Below, one piece after another: positions 35,908 to 44,739 of a stretch of 64,000 nt of DNA. Origin of the DNA: Pseudosulfitobacter sp. DSM 107133 (GTDB lineage Bacteria; Pseudomonadota; Alphaproteobacteria; Rhodobacterales; Rhodobacteraceae); the NCBI RefSeq assembly GCF_022788695.1, contig NZ_CP085154.1, positions 1,426,001-1,490,000 on the forward strand. Reading direction: 5' to 3'. Numbering within the stretch: position 1 is the stretch's first letter; each line of letters begins with the position of its first letter. The notes below the pieces were generated by a model. It was given only the letters and a program-made list of their open reading frames with translations. It had not been told where the DNA came from and did not search any database. The position numbers and the translations under genes were made by a program.

Positions 35908-37263
35908 TTACGACGCCTGACTATAGCGCGCACCCTGCGGCACATGGGCATCGAACGCACTTGCGATGATCCGCGTCAGCGCACGGCCCGCGGGCAGGAT
36001 CTCAAGCGCGCTGTCGCTGACGGCGACCAGATCACCGAACCGTTCGCCCACTTGCGCCACGGTCGAAGCCAGACCCGCCCCCAGCGGGCCGAACCGGGCG
36101 CGCAAGGCATCAAGGTCCAGCCGGAAGTCGCACATGATCATTTCGATGGCGCGGGCGCGCAACTGGTCGTCCTGGGTCAGGATATGGCCACGCACGCCGG
36201 CCAGTTCACCGGCCGTGATCCGCTGCACATAGGCAGGCGTGGCTGCGGCGTTCTGGATATAGCCCGCAGGCAACCGCGAGATCGACGACGCACCGATCCC
36301 GATCAGCGTTGCACAGGTATCGTCCACATAGCCCTGAAAATTGCGCCGCAGCCGGCCGCTGTTGGCAGCGATCGCCAGCCCGTCACCGGGGCGCGCGAAA
36401 TGGTCGATGCCGATGGCTTCGAAACCATGCGCGCGCAGACGCTCGCCCGCCTGTTCGGCCAGATAGAAACGTTCGACCGCGTCGGGCAGGGCGGCTTCGT
36501 CAATCATCTGCTGTCGTTTGGAGACCCAAGGCACATGGGCATAGCCGAACAGGGCAATCCGGTCGGGTGCCAGCGCCAGCACCTTGGACAGTGTATCCTC
36601 CAGTCGCGCGGCGTTCTGATGGGGCAGGCCATAGACCAGATCGGCGTTCAATGACCGCACCCCCGCAGCGCGCAGATCGTCGACGCAGGCGCGGGTGACG
36701 TCAAAGGGCTGAATGCGCCCGATGGCCTCTTGTACCCTGGGGTCGAAATCCTGAATGCCGATGCTGGCGCGGTTCATACCTGCGTCAGCCAGCGCGCCGA
36801 TCTTGGCGCGGTCCACCATCGTCGGGTCGATCTCGACCGAAAATTCGCAATCGTCGGTGGGCGGGATCACCGCTTTGACAGCCTGTGCCAGACGATGGAT
36901 CAATGCAGGCGGCAGGATTGTTGGCGTGCCGCCACCCCAATGCATCCGCCCCATGCGCAAACCGGCGGGCAGCGTGTCGCGCAACAGGGCCAGTTCCTGT
37001 TCCAGTGTGCCGACATAGCTTTCAACCGGCGTCAGGGTCTTGGTGCCCTGGGTGTGACAGGCGCAGAACCAGCACAGCCGCTCGCAGAACGGAATGTGCA
37101 GATAGACCGACACCGGCACGGCAGGGTCCAGCGCGGCCAGCGCGCGGGCCTGATCGACAGCGCCCACTTGCGGCGAAAACACCGGCGCGGTGGGATAAGA
37201 GGTATAGCGGGGCACCCGGGCGTCAAACAGACCCAAGGGTTCAAGGCGGTCAATCTGTTTCAT
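35908..37263 (-). CDS. hemN: Oxygen-independent coproporphyrinogen III oxidase
   Basis: Radical SAM enzyme of heme synthesis that decarboxylates coproporphyrinogen III without oxygen. 451 residues. The cluster motif CERLCWFCAC (Cys 60, 64, 67) with an extra Cys69, plus GGGTPT and the N-terminal YTSYPTAP, identify true HemN rather than the HemW/HutW relatives. The C-terminal region LTQDDQLRARAIEMIMCDFRLD is also HemN-like. The ATG at 37263 gives the family N-terminus; the longer frame adds 61 unrelated residues. An FNR-like box lies 35 bases upstream, fitting anaerobic induction. Confidence 0.95.
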   Translation of the reverse strand: MKQIDRLEPLGLFDARVPRYTSYPTAPVFSPQVGAVDQARALAALDPAVPVSVYLHIPFCERLCWFCACHTQGTKTLTPVESYVGTLEQELALLRDTLPAGLRMGRMHWGGGTPTILPPALIHRLAQAVKAVIPPTDDCEFSVEIDPTMVDRAKIGALADAGMNRASIGIQDFDPRVQEAIGRIQPFDVTRACVDDLRAAGVRSLNADLVYGLPHQNAARLEDTLSKVLALAPDRIALFGYAHVPWVSKRQQMIDEAALPDAVERFYLAEQAGERLRAHGFEAIGIDHFARPGDGLAIAANSGRLRRNFQGYVDDTCATLIGIGASSISRLPAGYIQNAAATPAYVQRITAGELAGVRGHILTQDDQLRARAIEMIMCDFRLDLDALRARFGPLGAGLASTVAQVGERFGDLVAVSDSALEILPAGRALTRIIASAFDAHVPQGARYSQAS

Positions 37264-37297
37264 GCGCCCCTTATCGGGGGTCGCAGGGGGGCAGACT

Positions 37298-37311
37298 TTG
37301 CGCTTGATCAA
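37298..37311. promoter_or_regulatory. FNR/FnrL-like box upstream of hemN
   Basis: TTGCGCTTGATCAA compared with the TTGAT-N4-ATCAA consensus: one half-site (ATCAA) is perfect, the other matches in three of five bases. FnrL control of hemN is well established in Rhodobacter, and the site is 35 bases before the start codon. Direct binding here is inferred. Confidence 0.55.
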
Positions 37312-37472
37312 GTTTCGGAAGGAAAAGTGCAAAATCTCGACAGGCCCGCGCCGCGCCGGGTATTTCTGTGGCCAGCTGATTGTTCCTGCGGCCCGCATAT
37401 GCAAGAACGCGGTGTTGTCGCACACTGCCGCCAAGGGCGGGTGCAAAGGATACCAAGAGTAGACCGGAACCG

Positions 37473-38477
37473 ATGAGAAGTGACGTAAAACGCGCGGCCC
37501 GCCTGTCCGTGGCGCCGATGATGGACTGGACAGACCGGCATTGCCGGTATCTGCACCGTCTGCTGTCGGCCAACACGTTGCTGTATACCGAGATGGTCAC
37601 CTCGCCCGCGCTGGTGCGCGGCGGGGCGTTGCATCTGTTGCAGCATCACGGCGACGAACATCCCGTGGCGCTGCAACTGGGTGGCTCGGACCCTGTCGAG
37701 CTGGCGCAGGCTGCGCGGATCGGGGCGGCGGCGGGCTATGACGAGATCAACCTGAACGTGGGCTGCCCCTCGGACCGGGTGCAATCGGGCACCTTCGGCG
37801 CGGTGCTGATGCGCCAGCCTGCGCTGGTGGCCGACTGCGTGCGGGCCATGCAGGATGCGGTGGATGTCGAGGTGACGGTGAAATGCCGCATCGGCGTCGA
37901 TGACCAGACCCCGGCAGAGGTGCTGCCCGAATTCCTGTCGCAGATGGTCGGTGCGGGTGTCGAGCGGGTTGCGATCCATGCGCGCAAGGCGTGGCTGCAG
38001 GGCCTTAGCCCCAAGGAAAACCGCGACATTCCACCGCTGGACTATGATCTGGTGCGCCAGATGAAGGGGCTGTTTCCCAATCTGCACATCTCGGTCAACG
38101 GCGGGATTACCTCGCTGGATCAGGCGGTTGAATTCCTTGAGGGGGGGCTTGACGGGGTCATGGTGGGCCGTGCGGCCTATCACCAGCCGTCCGATATCCT
38201 GTGCACGGCGGACCGGCGGATTTACGGTGTGGGCGCGGACACTTCAGCCGAACAGGCCGTGGCCGGAATGCTGCCCTATATCGAGACCCATCTGAGTGAG
38301 GGTGGCCGCCTGCATCAGGTCACGCGTCATATGCTGGGCCTGTTTGCGGGCCGCCCCGGTGCGCGCGGCTGGCGGCGCGCCCTGTCCGAAGGGGCGCACC
38401 GTGACGGTGCGGGGCCAGAGCTGGTGGAACAGGCGCTGACCCACATCACCCAAGCGGCACAACCACAAGGCGGCTGA
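37473..38477 (+). CDS. dusA: tRNA-dihydrouridine synthase A
   Basis: FMN enzyme that reduces uridines in the tRNA D-loop, 334 residues. DusA marks: LSVAPMMDWTDRHCRYL, EMVTSPALVRG, VALQLGGSDP, INLNVGCPSDRV (the catalytic Cys is in this segment), and HARKAWLQGLSPKENR, which separates DusA from DusB and DusC. The ATG at 37473 gives the family N-terminus. It is convergent with the Bcr/CflA transporter gene and divergent from hemN. Confidence 0.95.
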   Translation: MRSDVKRAARLSVAPMMDWTDRHCRYLHRLLSANTLLYTEMVTSPALVRGGALHLLQHHGDEHPVALQLGGSDPVELAQAARIGAAAGYDEINLNVGCPSDRVQSGTFGAVLMRQPALVADCVRAMQDAVDVEVTVKCRIGVDDQTPAEVLPEFLSQMVGAGVERVAIHARKAWLQGLSPKENRDIPPLDYDLVRQMKGLFPNLHISVNGGITSLDQAVEFLEGGLDGVMVGRAAYHQPSDILCTADRRIYGVGADTSAEQAVAGMLPYIETHLSEGGRLHQVTRHMLGLFAGRPGARGWRRALSEGAHRDGAGPELVEQALTHITQAAQPQGG

Positions 38478-38479
38478 AA

Positions 38480-39655
38480 TTACGCCCGCACGCGACGGGG
38501 CAGGGTGAACAGGGTAAAGCCCATCGCCGCCACACCACAAATCGCAATCGCTGCCAGCATCGGCACGACGGTGCCGTCAAAGAACGGCCCTGTGGCAGCG
38601 ATCATCAGCCCGCCCGCCATCATCTGCAACGTGCCTCCCAGCGACGAGGCCAGCCCCGCGCGTTCGCCGTGGGCATCCAGCGCCAGCACCATCGTTGTGG
38701 GGATCACCACGCCAAGACAGGCGTTCGCGCAGAACAGACCGGCGATGACCACGGGCAGGTACTGAAATCCCGAGGCGACCACCAGCAAAAGCAGCAACAC
38801 GCAGAAGGTAAAGCCGGTCACGCCCGCACGCACCAGCGGGCGCATCCCAAACCGCTCGCCCAGGGGGGCCGCCATTTGCGATGCAGAGAAGAACCCGATC
38901 GCGTTGACCGCGAAGGCCAGCGAAAATTGCGTGGGGGTCAGGCCGAATTCCTGCACGTAGACAAAGGGGGCGGATGCGATAAAGACAAAGAAGCTGGCCA
39001 TGCCAAAGCCGCCGATCATCGTCAGCCCCATAAAGCCGCGATCCCGAAACAGGATGCCCGCGTTTTGCATCAGCGACTTGAACCGAACCGGTGTGCGTTT
39101 CTCGGGTGGCAGTGTTTCGCCCAGCGACAGGCCCATGACCACGGCAGCAACGGCCGCAGCCACCGCCAGCACCGCAAAGACCGTGCGCCACGATCCCAGC
39201 GAGATCACAAAGCTGCCCGCCAGTGGTGCCAGCATGGGCGACACCGACATGACCAGCATCACCATCGCCATCAGCCGTGTGGCTTCGTTGCCGGTGTGAA
39301 GATCGCGCACGATGGCGCGGGGCATGACCATCATCGCAGCCCCGCCCAGACCTTGCAGCGCGCGCCATCCGGCCAGCGCCTCGACCGATCCGGCCAGCGT
39401 GGCCCCGACAGAGCCGATGAAAAACACGCCCAGCCCCAGGAACACCGGCAGGCGGCGGCCCGTCTGGTCGGACAGTGGCCCATAGACCAGCTGCGCCACA
39501 CCGATTGATAGGAAATAGGCGGTCAGCGTCATCTGCACTGCGGGTTCATCCACGCCGAAATCGGCGGCAATATTGGGCATTGCGGGCAGATACATATCAA
39601 TCGCAAAGGGGCCGATCATGACCAACAGTCCTAGGACCAGTGCTATTCGCAGCAT
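38480..39655 (-). CDS. Bcr/CflA-type drug efflux MFS transporter
   Basis: A 391-residue major facilitator with 12 hydrophobic segments, of the DHA1 Bcr/CflA subgroup (bicyclomycin/chloramphenicol-type export). Marks: FAIDMYLPAMPNIAADFG after helix 1, YGPLSDQTGRRLPVFLGL (motif A loop), and RALQGLGGAAMMVMPRAIVRDL (motif B with the Arg). The ATG at 39655 has GGAGA five bases upstream and is preferred to the one twelve codons earlier. Substrates cannot be read from sequence. Its stop and the dusA stop face each other, two bases apart. Confidence 0.9.
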   Translation of the reverse strand: MLRIALVLGLLVMIGPFAIDMYLPAMPNIAADFGVDEPAVQMTLTAYFLSIGVAQLVYGPLSDQTGRRLPVFLGLGVFFIGSVGATLAGSVEALAGWRALQGLGGAAMMVMPRAIVRDLHTGNEATRLMAMVMLVMSVSPMLAPLAGSFVISLGSWRTVFAVLAVAAAVAAVVMGLSLGETLPPEKRTPVRFKSLMQNAGILFRDRGFMGLTMIGGFGMASFFVFIASAPFVYVQEFGLTPTQFSLAFAVNAIGFFSASQMAAPLGERFGMRPLVRAGVTGFTFCVLLLLLVVASGFQYLPVVIAGLFCANACLGVVIPTTMVLALDAHGERAGLASSLGGTLQMMAGGLMIAATGPFFDGTVVPMLAAIAICGVAAMGFTLFTLPRRVRA

Positions 39656-39810
39656 GGGATTCTCCGTCGATTGAATGGGTTCGCGCCGCACGGCCGCGAT
39701 GCAGGACGGGCATACGCCGCCCCTTTCTGAATGCCAAGGCAGGCTTTGCCTTGTGACTGCGCGTCAGCTGCGGTTTATGTGTGCGCACACACACCGATTG
39801 GAAAGACAAG

Positions 39811-40632
39811 ATGCCCGATACCATGCTGCTGTTACAAATGCTCGTCATGCTCATGATCATCGGAGCCTTTGCCGGCGTGCTCGCGGGCCTGCTGGGCGTG
39901 GGCGGTGGTATCGTGCTGGTGCCTGCGTTTTTCTATGCATTCCATACCCTTGGCTATGACGGCCCGCAGCTGATGCAGATGTGTCTGGCGACCTCGCTGG
40001 CCACGATCATCGTAACGTCGCTGCGCTCGGTGCACAGTCACAACAAGAAGGGCGCGGTCGACTGGACGATCCTGCGCGGCTGGGCGCCGGGAATCGTGAT
40101 TGGCGCGGTTGTGGGCATGTTGGTGGTTGCGCAATTGCGGTCGTCGACCTTGCAGGCGATCTTTGGCGTTTTGGCATTGGTCGTGGGGCTGTACATGGGC
40201 TTTGGCCGCGCACACTGGCGTTTGGGCGACGAGATGCCAAAGGGTCCGAAACGTTGGGCCTATTCGCCATCCATGGGCTTTCTGTCGGTGTTGATGGGAA
40301 TTGGCGGCGGCAGCTTTGGCGTGCCACTGATGAGCCTTCACAACGTGCCCATTCACCGCGCTGTAGCGACGGCAGCGGGCTTTGGTCTGCTGATCGCGGT
40401 GCCCTCGGTGATCGGCTTTCTGTTTGTCGACATGAATATGCCGGTGCCGCCGCTGACCGTCGGCGCGGTGAACTTTGTCGCTTTTGGAATCATCGTCGCG
40501 ATGACATTGATCACCGCCCCCTGGGGGGTGAAGCTGGCCCATGCGATGGACCCGAAGCCATTGAAACGAGTGTTTGCGGTGTTCCTGGTGCTGGTGGCGC
40601 TGAACATGTTGCGCAAGGCGTTGGGCTACTGA
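39811..40632 (+). CDS. TauE/SafE-family sulfite exporter-like permease
   Basis: A 273-residue membrane permease with about eight hydrophobic segments. The GLLGVGGGIVLVPAFF segment near the N-terminus and the matching GIGGGSFGVPLMSLHNVPIHRAVATAAG segment in the second half are the two repeats of the TauE/SafE (DUF81) family. Members export sulfite or sulfoacetate, or move other anions. No taurine or sulfonate genes are near, so the substrate is unknown. The ATG at 39811 follows a GGAAAG element; a GTG ten codons earlier is less likely. Confidence 0.88.
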   Translation: MPDTMLLLQMLVMLMIIGAFAGVLAGLLGVGGGIVLVPAFFYAFHTLGYDGPQLMQMCLATSLATIIVTSLRSVHSHNKKGAVDWTILRGWAPGIVIGAVVGMLVVAQLRSSTLQAIFGVLALVVGLYMGFGRAHWRLGDEMPKGPKRWAYSPSMGFLSVLMGIGGGSFGVPLMSLHNVPIHRAVATAAGFGLLIAVPSVIGFLFVDMNMPVPPLTVGAVNFVAFGIIVAMTLITAPWGVKLAHAMDPKPLKRVFAVFLVLVALNMLRKALGY

Positions 40633-40673
40633 GACTGGGGTGATGACACGGGAATTCTGCCCCGCGCCCCGGA

Positions 40674-41093
40674 TCAGGCGGTGTCGGGCAATGGAAAAAT
40701 CCGGTCATAAGCCCAATTAAAGGCAAAAGCGTAGATCAGGTAAAACACCACAAAGGCAATATCCATCACCAGCGCCTGCCACAGGCCGATCCCCAGATAG
40801 ATTGCGATCAGTGGCAGCGTGACCACCAGCAGCCCAAGTTCGAATATCACGGCATGTATGATCCGCATGACAACGGTCTTGTGCACCGTGCCGGTCCAGC
40901 GCTTCAGGGCGCGGTCGAACAGCAGGTTATAGAGATAATTCCACAAGGTCGCGATCAACGAAGCAACCAGGGCGATGACCCCGACATGCTGGGCGGCGAT
41001 GCCAAAACCGATCGTCCCCAGCGGAATGACAAGTAGCAAACCGATCACTTCAAAGCTAATTGCGTGGCGAATACGGTCGGGGGTGGTGCGCAT
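40674..41093 (-). CDS. PACE-family multidrug efflux protein
   Basis: A 139-residue membrane protein with two tandem copies of the PACE (bacterial transmembrane pair) domain: residues 1-65 and 70-135, each with two helices. RIRHAISFEVIGLL and WNYLYNLLFDRAL in the first half are mirrored by RIIHAVIFELGLL and FNWAYDRIFP in the second. The conserved Glu in helix 1 (ISFEVIG) is essential for biocide export in AceI. Substrates of this copy are unknown. The ATG at 41093 has GGGAAAG close by; another start lies four codons upstream. Confidence 0.88.
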   Translation of the reverse strand: MRTTPDRIRHAISFEVIGLLLVIPLGTIGFGIAAQHVGVIALVASLIATLWNYLYNLLFDRALKRWTGTVHKTVVMRIIHAVIFELGLLVVTLPLIAIYLGIGLWQALVMDIAFVVFYLIYAFAFNWAYDRIFPLPDTA

Positions 41094-41199
41094 GATCTTT
41101 CCCATCTTTGTGCCGGGTCGTCCCGGATATTTTCCCGATGGGGGAGGTCGTCCTCGCAGTTGTGTTCCTACACAAACTTCAAAAAAGGATCAAGACAGA

Positions 41200-41235
41200 C
41201 AAACTGACGACGTAAGATGAATGGGTCCAGACCCT
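41200..41235 (+). repeat. Isolated copy of the MITE end repeat
   Basis: 36 bases that match 57372-57407 at 34 positions, including GACGTAAGATGAATGGGTCC and the tail AGACCCT. It reaches into the last codon of the DUF1289 gene (the stop is at 41234-41236). No second, inverted end was found nearby, so this is either a solo end, a degraded element, or a shared recombination or target sequence. Confidence 0.75.
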
Positions 41236-41467
41236 AAGTCCGCTTCAACCGCGCCGCACGTCCGCCGCGCCGTCCCTTGGGGGCGACCTCGCGGGTGGGC
41301 AGGTCTGCCATGATCGCCGCGCGTTCCTCGGCGCTCATCCGTGACCAGCGGCCAATCTCGTCGATCGAGCGTGCACAGCCCGTACACAGGCGCGTGTCAG
41401 GATGCACCACGCAGATGCGCACGCAGGGGCTTTCGATCTCGTTCCGTGTCCAGACAGGGTCGGTCAT
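41234..41467 (-). CDS. DUF1289 domain protein
   Basis: A 77-residue cytoplasmic protein of the DUF1289 family. The family pattern is clear: SPCVRICVVHPDTRLCTGCARSIDEIGRW in outline, with four Cys that may bind metal or form an Fe-S site. The C-terminus is basic (Arg/Lys-rich). The function is not known. It lies nine bases after ruvX on the same strand and is the last gene of a ccmI-ruvX-DUF1289 unit. Its stop codon falls inside the repeat at 41200-41235. Confidence 0.85.
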   Translation of the reverse strand: MTDPVWTRNEIESPCVRICVVHPDTRLCTGCARSIDEIGRWSRMSAEERAAIMADLPTREVAPKGRRGGRAARLKRT

Positions 41468-41476
41468 GCGGTATCC

Positions 41477-41953
41477 TCAGCTTGCCGTGCGCAAAACGCG
41501 CAAACGGTCCAGCAGTCCTTGCAGAATATAGGCCGCCGCGACATGGTCGATCACTTCCGAACGACGCTTGCGTGTCGTATCCGCCTCAAGCAGCGCGCGT
41601 TCGGCGGCCACGGTAGACAGACGCTCGTCCCAGAAGGTTATGGGCCCATCCCACAGCTTTTCGAAATTGCGGGCAAAGGCGCGGGTGGACTGGCAGCGCG
41701 GCCCTTCCGAGCCGTCCATATTGCGCGGCAGGCCCAATACGATCCCGCCAACCGAACGGTGCGCGATGATCTCTTGCAGGCGGGCTGCATCGACGCCGAA
41801 TTTCTTGCGGCGCACGGTTTCCAGCGGTGTGGCAACCGACAGGAACGTGTCCGAGACGGCCACGCCGATGGTCTTGTCCCCCAGATCCAGCCCGATCAGC
41901 GACCGCATCGGGGGCAGGGCGGCCAGAAATGCGGCGGTGTCGTCAACGATCAT
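41477..41953 (-). CDS. ruvX: YqgF/RuvX Holliday-junction resolvase-like protein
   Basis: A 158-residue RNase H-fold protein of the YqgF/RuvX family. The first catalytic Asp is in SLIGLDLGDKTIGVAVSD; GGIVLGLPRNMDGSEGPRCQ and FWDERLSTVAAERALLEAD carry the other active-site acids, and EVIDHVAAAYILQGLLD closes the domain. Relatives act in pre-16S rRNA processing and possibly recombination. The start overlaps the ccmI stop as ATGA, so translation is coupled. Confidence 0.93.
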   Translation of the reverse strand: MIVDDTAAFLAALPPMRSLIGLDLGDKTIGVAVSDTFLSVATPLETVRRKKFGVDAARLQEIIAHRSVGGIVLGLPRNMDGSEGPRCQSTRAFARNFEKLWDGPITFWDERLSTVAAERALLEADTTRKRRSEVIDHVAAAYILQGLLDRLRVLRTAS

Positions 41954-43179
41954 TCCAGCCCTGCCTGTTCTGCTGCACCGGTCAGAATGTCCAGTGCGCC
42001 GCGATTATCGTCAAAGGTTGCGCGGGCATTGTCCAGCACTGCGCGCGCGTCATCCTGCCGTCCCAGCACCGACAGCGCTGTAATCAGCCGCGCCCATTCG
42101 GTTGCAGGGCCACCTTCGGTTGCCAGCCGGTCCGACAGCGAAGACACCATGCCCTCGATCATCTGCATCCGCTCTTGCGGGGTCATGCCCGCGGCATTGT
42201 CCATGTCCTGCTGACTGGGGCCGCGCAGGTTGGGCTGCGGTGGGGTATAGCCGTTGACACCGGCCAGCACGGCAAGATCATCAATGCGGGCGCGGATCGG
42301 CGCCATCCACGGGGCATCTTCGGGACCTGCGCGCAGCAAGCCGTCCCAAAGACGAAAGCCCAGATCGGGCCGCCCGGTCTGGATCAGCATTTCGCCCCAG
42401 TAAAACCGCGCACTGCCATCGGTGTCGTCAATGTTCAGCGCCCGGCGCAGGGCGTCTTCGGCTGCGGGCGAGACATAGCCACCTGCCGCAAAGATCAGCA
42501 ATTCGGCCTGTGTGGTCAGATCGGCCACAGTCACATCGTCGCCTTTCAGCCGCAGAACCACGGCCTGCGCCTTGGCGGCCTGTGCAAAATTGCCCAGCCG
42601 TGCTTCGGTCTGGGCCAGCAGAACATGCCCTTGCAGATCATCGGGGCGCTGGGCCACGGCGCTGCGCAACTGGTCGATCAGCGCGGCGTATTCCGGGTTT
42701 TCCTCTTGTGCCTGTGGTGCGTCGGGCTGCGCCGCTTCGGCCTGCGCCTGCGTGGGCCGCTCGGCGCGCCGCTCTGCGGCCATTGCGATGCGCGCTTGCA
42801 GGCGCTGGTCTGCATAGCCCAAAGCACCCAGCTGCCAGTACAACACAGCGCTGCCCGCCAGCAACAGCACAGCCAGTCCCAAGGCCAGCGCTTTGGTGCC
42901 GCCTTTGCTCTGGGCGGCATCATCGGGCAGGCGCGCATCGGCATCGGCGGCCAGAATGCGGCGCGACACCTCGGTGCGCACGCGGGCGGCATCCTCGGGG
43001 TTGATGGTGCCGCGTGCCAGATCACGCTCTACCTCGGCCAGCTGGTCGCGGTAGACTTGCAGGTCGTATGACGCTGTCGACTGCGCCTGAGCGCGCCCCG
43101 CCCGCAATGCCGCTGCCAGCACTACAGACACCACCAGCGCCAGTCCTGCCGCGATAATCCCGAAACCCCAGATGTCCAT
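41950..43179 (-). CDS. ccmI: c-type cytochrome biogenesis protein CcmI
   Basis: Membrane-bound apocytochrome chaperone, 409 residues. Two transmembrane helices (residues 3-25 and about 98-117) frame a cytoplasmic loop with the conserved YRDQLAEVERDLARGTINPEDAARVRTEVSRRIL block; the periplasmic part contains TPR-like repeats (AQRPDDLQGHVLLAQTEARLGNFAQAAKAQ and later ALSVLGRQDDARAVLDNA). CcmI presents apocytochrome c to the heme ligation complex CcmFH. The ATG at 43179 gives the standard MDIWGF-type N-terminus. Divergent from soxB; the gap contains a GCCAATTGGC palindrome. Confidence 0.93.
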   Translation of the reverse strand: MDIWGFGIIAAGLALVVSVVLAAALRAGRAQAQSTASYDLQVYRDQLAEVERDLARGTINPEDAARVRTEVSRRILAADADARLPDDAAQSKGGTKALALGLAVLLLAGSAVLYWQLGALGYADQRLQARIAMAAERRAERPTQAQAEAAQPDAPQAQEENPEYAALIDQLRSAVAQRPDDLQGHVLLAQTEARLGNFAQAAKAQAVVLRLKGDDVTVADLTTQAELLIFAAGGYVSPAAEDALRRALNIDDTDGSARFYWGEMLIQTGRPDLGFRLWDGLLRAGPEDAPWMAPIRARIDDLAVLAGVNGYTPPQPNLRGPSQQDMDNAAGMTPQERMQMIEGMVSSLSDRLATEGGPATEWARLITALSVLGRQDDARAVLDNARATFDDNRGALDILTGAAEQAGLE

Positions 43180-43391
43180 ATCAGCCTTCTTTCGTGTCCC
43201 TCGCGGTGTATCCAAGCTGCGGGGGCATAAAAAGAGGCAAAAGGCCGCGCCCGCCCCCGTGTGGTTGCCAATTGGCGTGTGTGTCGCAAATCTGTTAGAA
43301 AGTGCCGCGAAGAGTATCCTTTCAGGTTGCACTCTCACTCAATACAGAAACAGCCGAATGCCTTGCCCCGAATCCCGTCAGGACCGTGCCC

Positions 43392-44636
43392 ATGAAACGC
43401 TATTCCGCCTTTGCCATCGCCCGCGAGGCCGCGCGCCATCACACAGGATGGGATCGCGCATGGCGCGACGCCGAGCCGAAGAAGAAATACGATGTGATCA
43501 TCGTGGGCGCAGGCGGTCACGGGCTGGCCACGGCCTATTACCTTGGCAAGAACTTCGGCATCACCAATGTGGCGATCCTGGAAAAGGGCTGGCTGGGGGG
43601 CGGCAACACCGGCCGCAACACCACGATCATCCGGTCGAACTATCTGCAGGACCCGTCGGCGGCGATCTACGAGAAATCGCGCAGCCTTTACGAGACGATG
43701 AGCCAGGACCTGAACTATAACGTCATGTTCAGCCCGCGCGGCGTGATCATGCTGGCACAGACCCAGCACGAGGTGCGCGGCTATCAGCGCACGGCGCATG
43801 CGAACGCGCTGCAAGGGGTCAAGACCGAATTCATCAGCCCCCAACGGGTCAAGGAACTGGTGCCGATCATCAACCTCGACGGTCCGCGCTATCCGGTGCT
43901 GGGCGGCCTGTGGCAGGCCCGCGGCGGCACAGCCCGCCACGATGCGGTGGCCTGGGGCTATGCGCGCGCCTGTTCCGACATGGGCATGGATGTGATCCAG
44001 CGCTGCGAAGTCACCGGTGTGCGCACCGAAGGCGGCAAGGTGGTCGGCGTCGACACCTCGCGCGGGGCCATCGACTGTGACAAGCTGGGCGGCATCGTTG
44101 CGGGCCATTCGGGCCATCTGTGCGAAATGGCGGGCTTCCGTCTGCCGCTGGAATCCGTCGCCCTTCAGGCGCTGGTCAGCGAGCCGATCAAACCCTGCAT
44201 GGACGTGGTGGTTATGGCCAATACGGTGCACGGCTACATGTCGCAGTCCGACAAGGGCGAGATGGTCATCGGCGGCGGCACCGACGGCTATAACAATTAC
44301 ACCCAGCGCGGAAGCTTCCACCATATCGAGGAAACAGTGCGTGCGCTGGTCGAAACCTTCCCGATGGTCTCGCGGCTGAAAATGCTGCGCCAGTGGGGCG
44401 GCATCGTGGATGTGACGGGCGACCGCTCGCCCATCCTGTCAAAGACGCCGGTCGAGGGCATGTTCATCAATTGCGGCTGGGGCACGGGCGGTTTCAAGGC
44501 AATTCCCGGCTCGGGCTGGGCCATGGCCGAGCTGATGGCCAAGGGCCATTCGCCGCTGACCGAAGAGTTTTCGATGCACCGCTTCCGCGAGGGCAAGTTT
44601 ATCGACGAAAGCGTCGCCGCCGGGGTGGCACACTGA
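43392..44636 (+). CDS. soxB: Sarcosine oxidase beta subunit
   Basis: Beta subunit of heterotetrameric sarcosine oxidase, which oxidises sarcosine (N-methylglycine) to glycine with tetrahydrofolate as one-carbon acceptor and forms H2O2. 414 residues. The FAD-binding segment VIIVGAGGHGLATAYYLGK starts near residue 36; WLGGGNTGRNTTIIRSNYL is diagnostic. The RHDAV segment with His183 probably holds the covalent FMN, as in corynebacterial SoxB. The C-terminal FINCGWGTGGFKAIPGSGWAMAEL in outline is typical. AGGA precedes the ATG at 43392. First gene of the soxBDAG unit, with an extra gene between soxB and soxD. Confidence 0.97.
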   Translation: MKRYSAFAIAREAARHHTGWDRAWRDAEPKKKYDVIIVGAGGHGLATAYYLGKNFGITNVAILEKGWLGGGNTGRNTTIIRSNYLQDPSAAIYEKSRSLYETMSQDLNYNVMFSPRGVIMLAQTQHEVRGYQRTAHANALQGVKTEFISPQRVKELVPIINLDGPRYPVLGGLWQARGGTARHDAVAWGYARACSDMGMDVIQRCEVTGVRTEGGKVVGVDTSRGAIDCDKLGGIVAGHSGHLCEMAGFRLPLESVALQALVSEPIKPCMDVVVMANTVHGYMSQSDKGEMVIGGGTDGYNNYTQRGSFHHIEETVRALVETFPMVSRLKMLRQWGGIVDVTGDRSPILSKTPVEGMFINCGWGTGGFKAIPGSGWAMAELMAKGHSPLTEEFSMHRFREGKFIDESVAAGVAH

Positions 44637-44739
44637 TGGCAGCATTGGCAGATTTTCGCCGCAGCAAATTGAGGCTCAGGAACCGAACCGAACGTGCCGG
44701 CGTTCTCCTTGCAACGTTGATCAAGCAAGGAGACGACCA

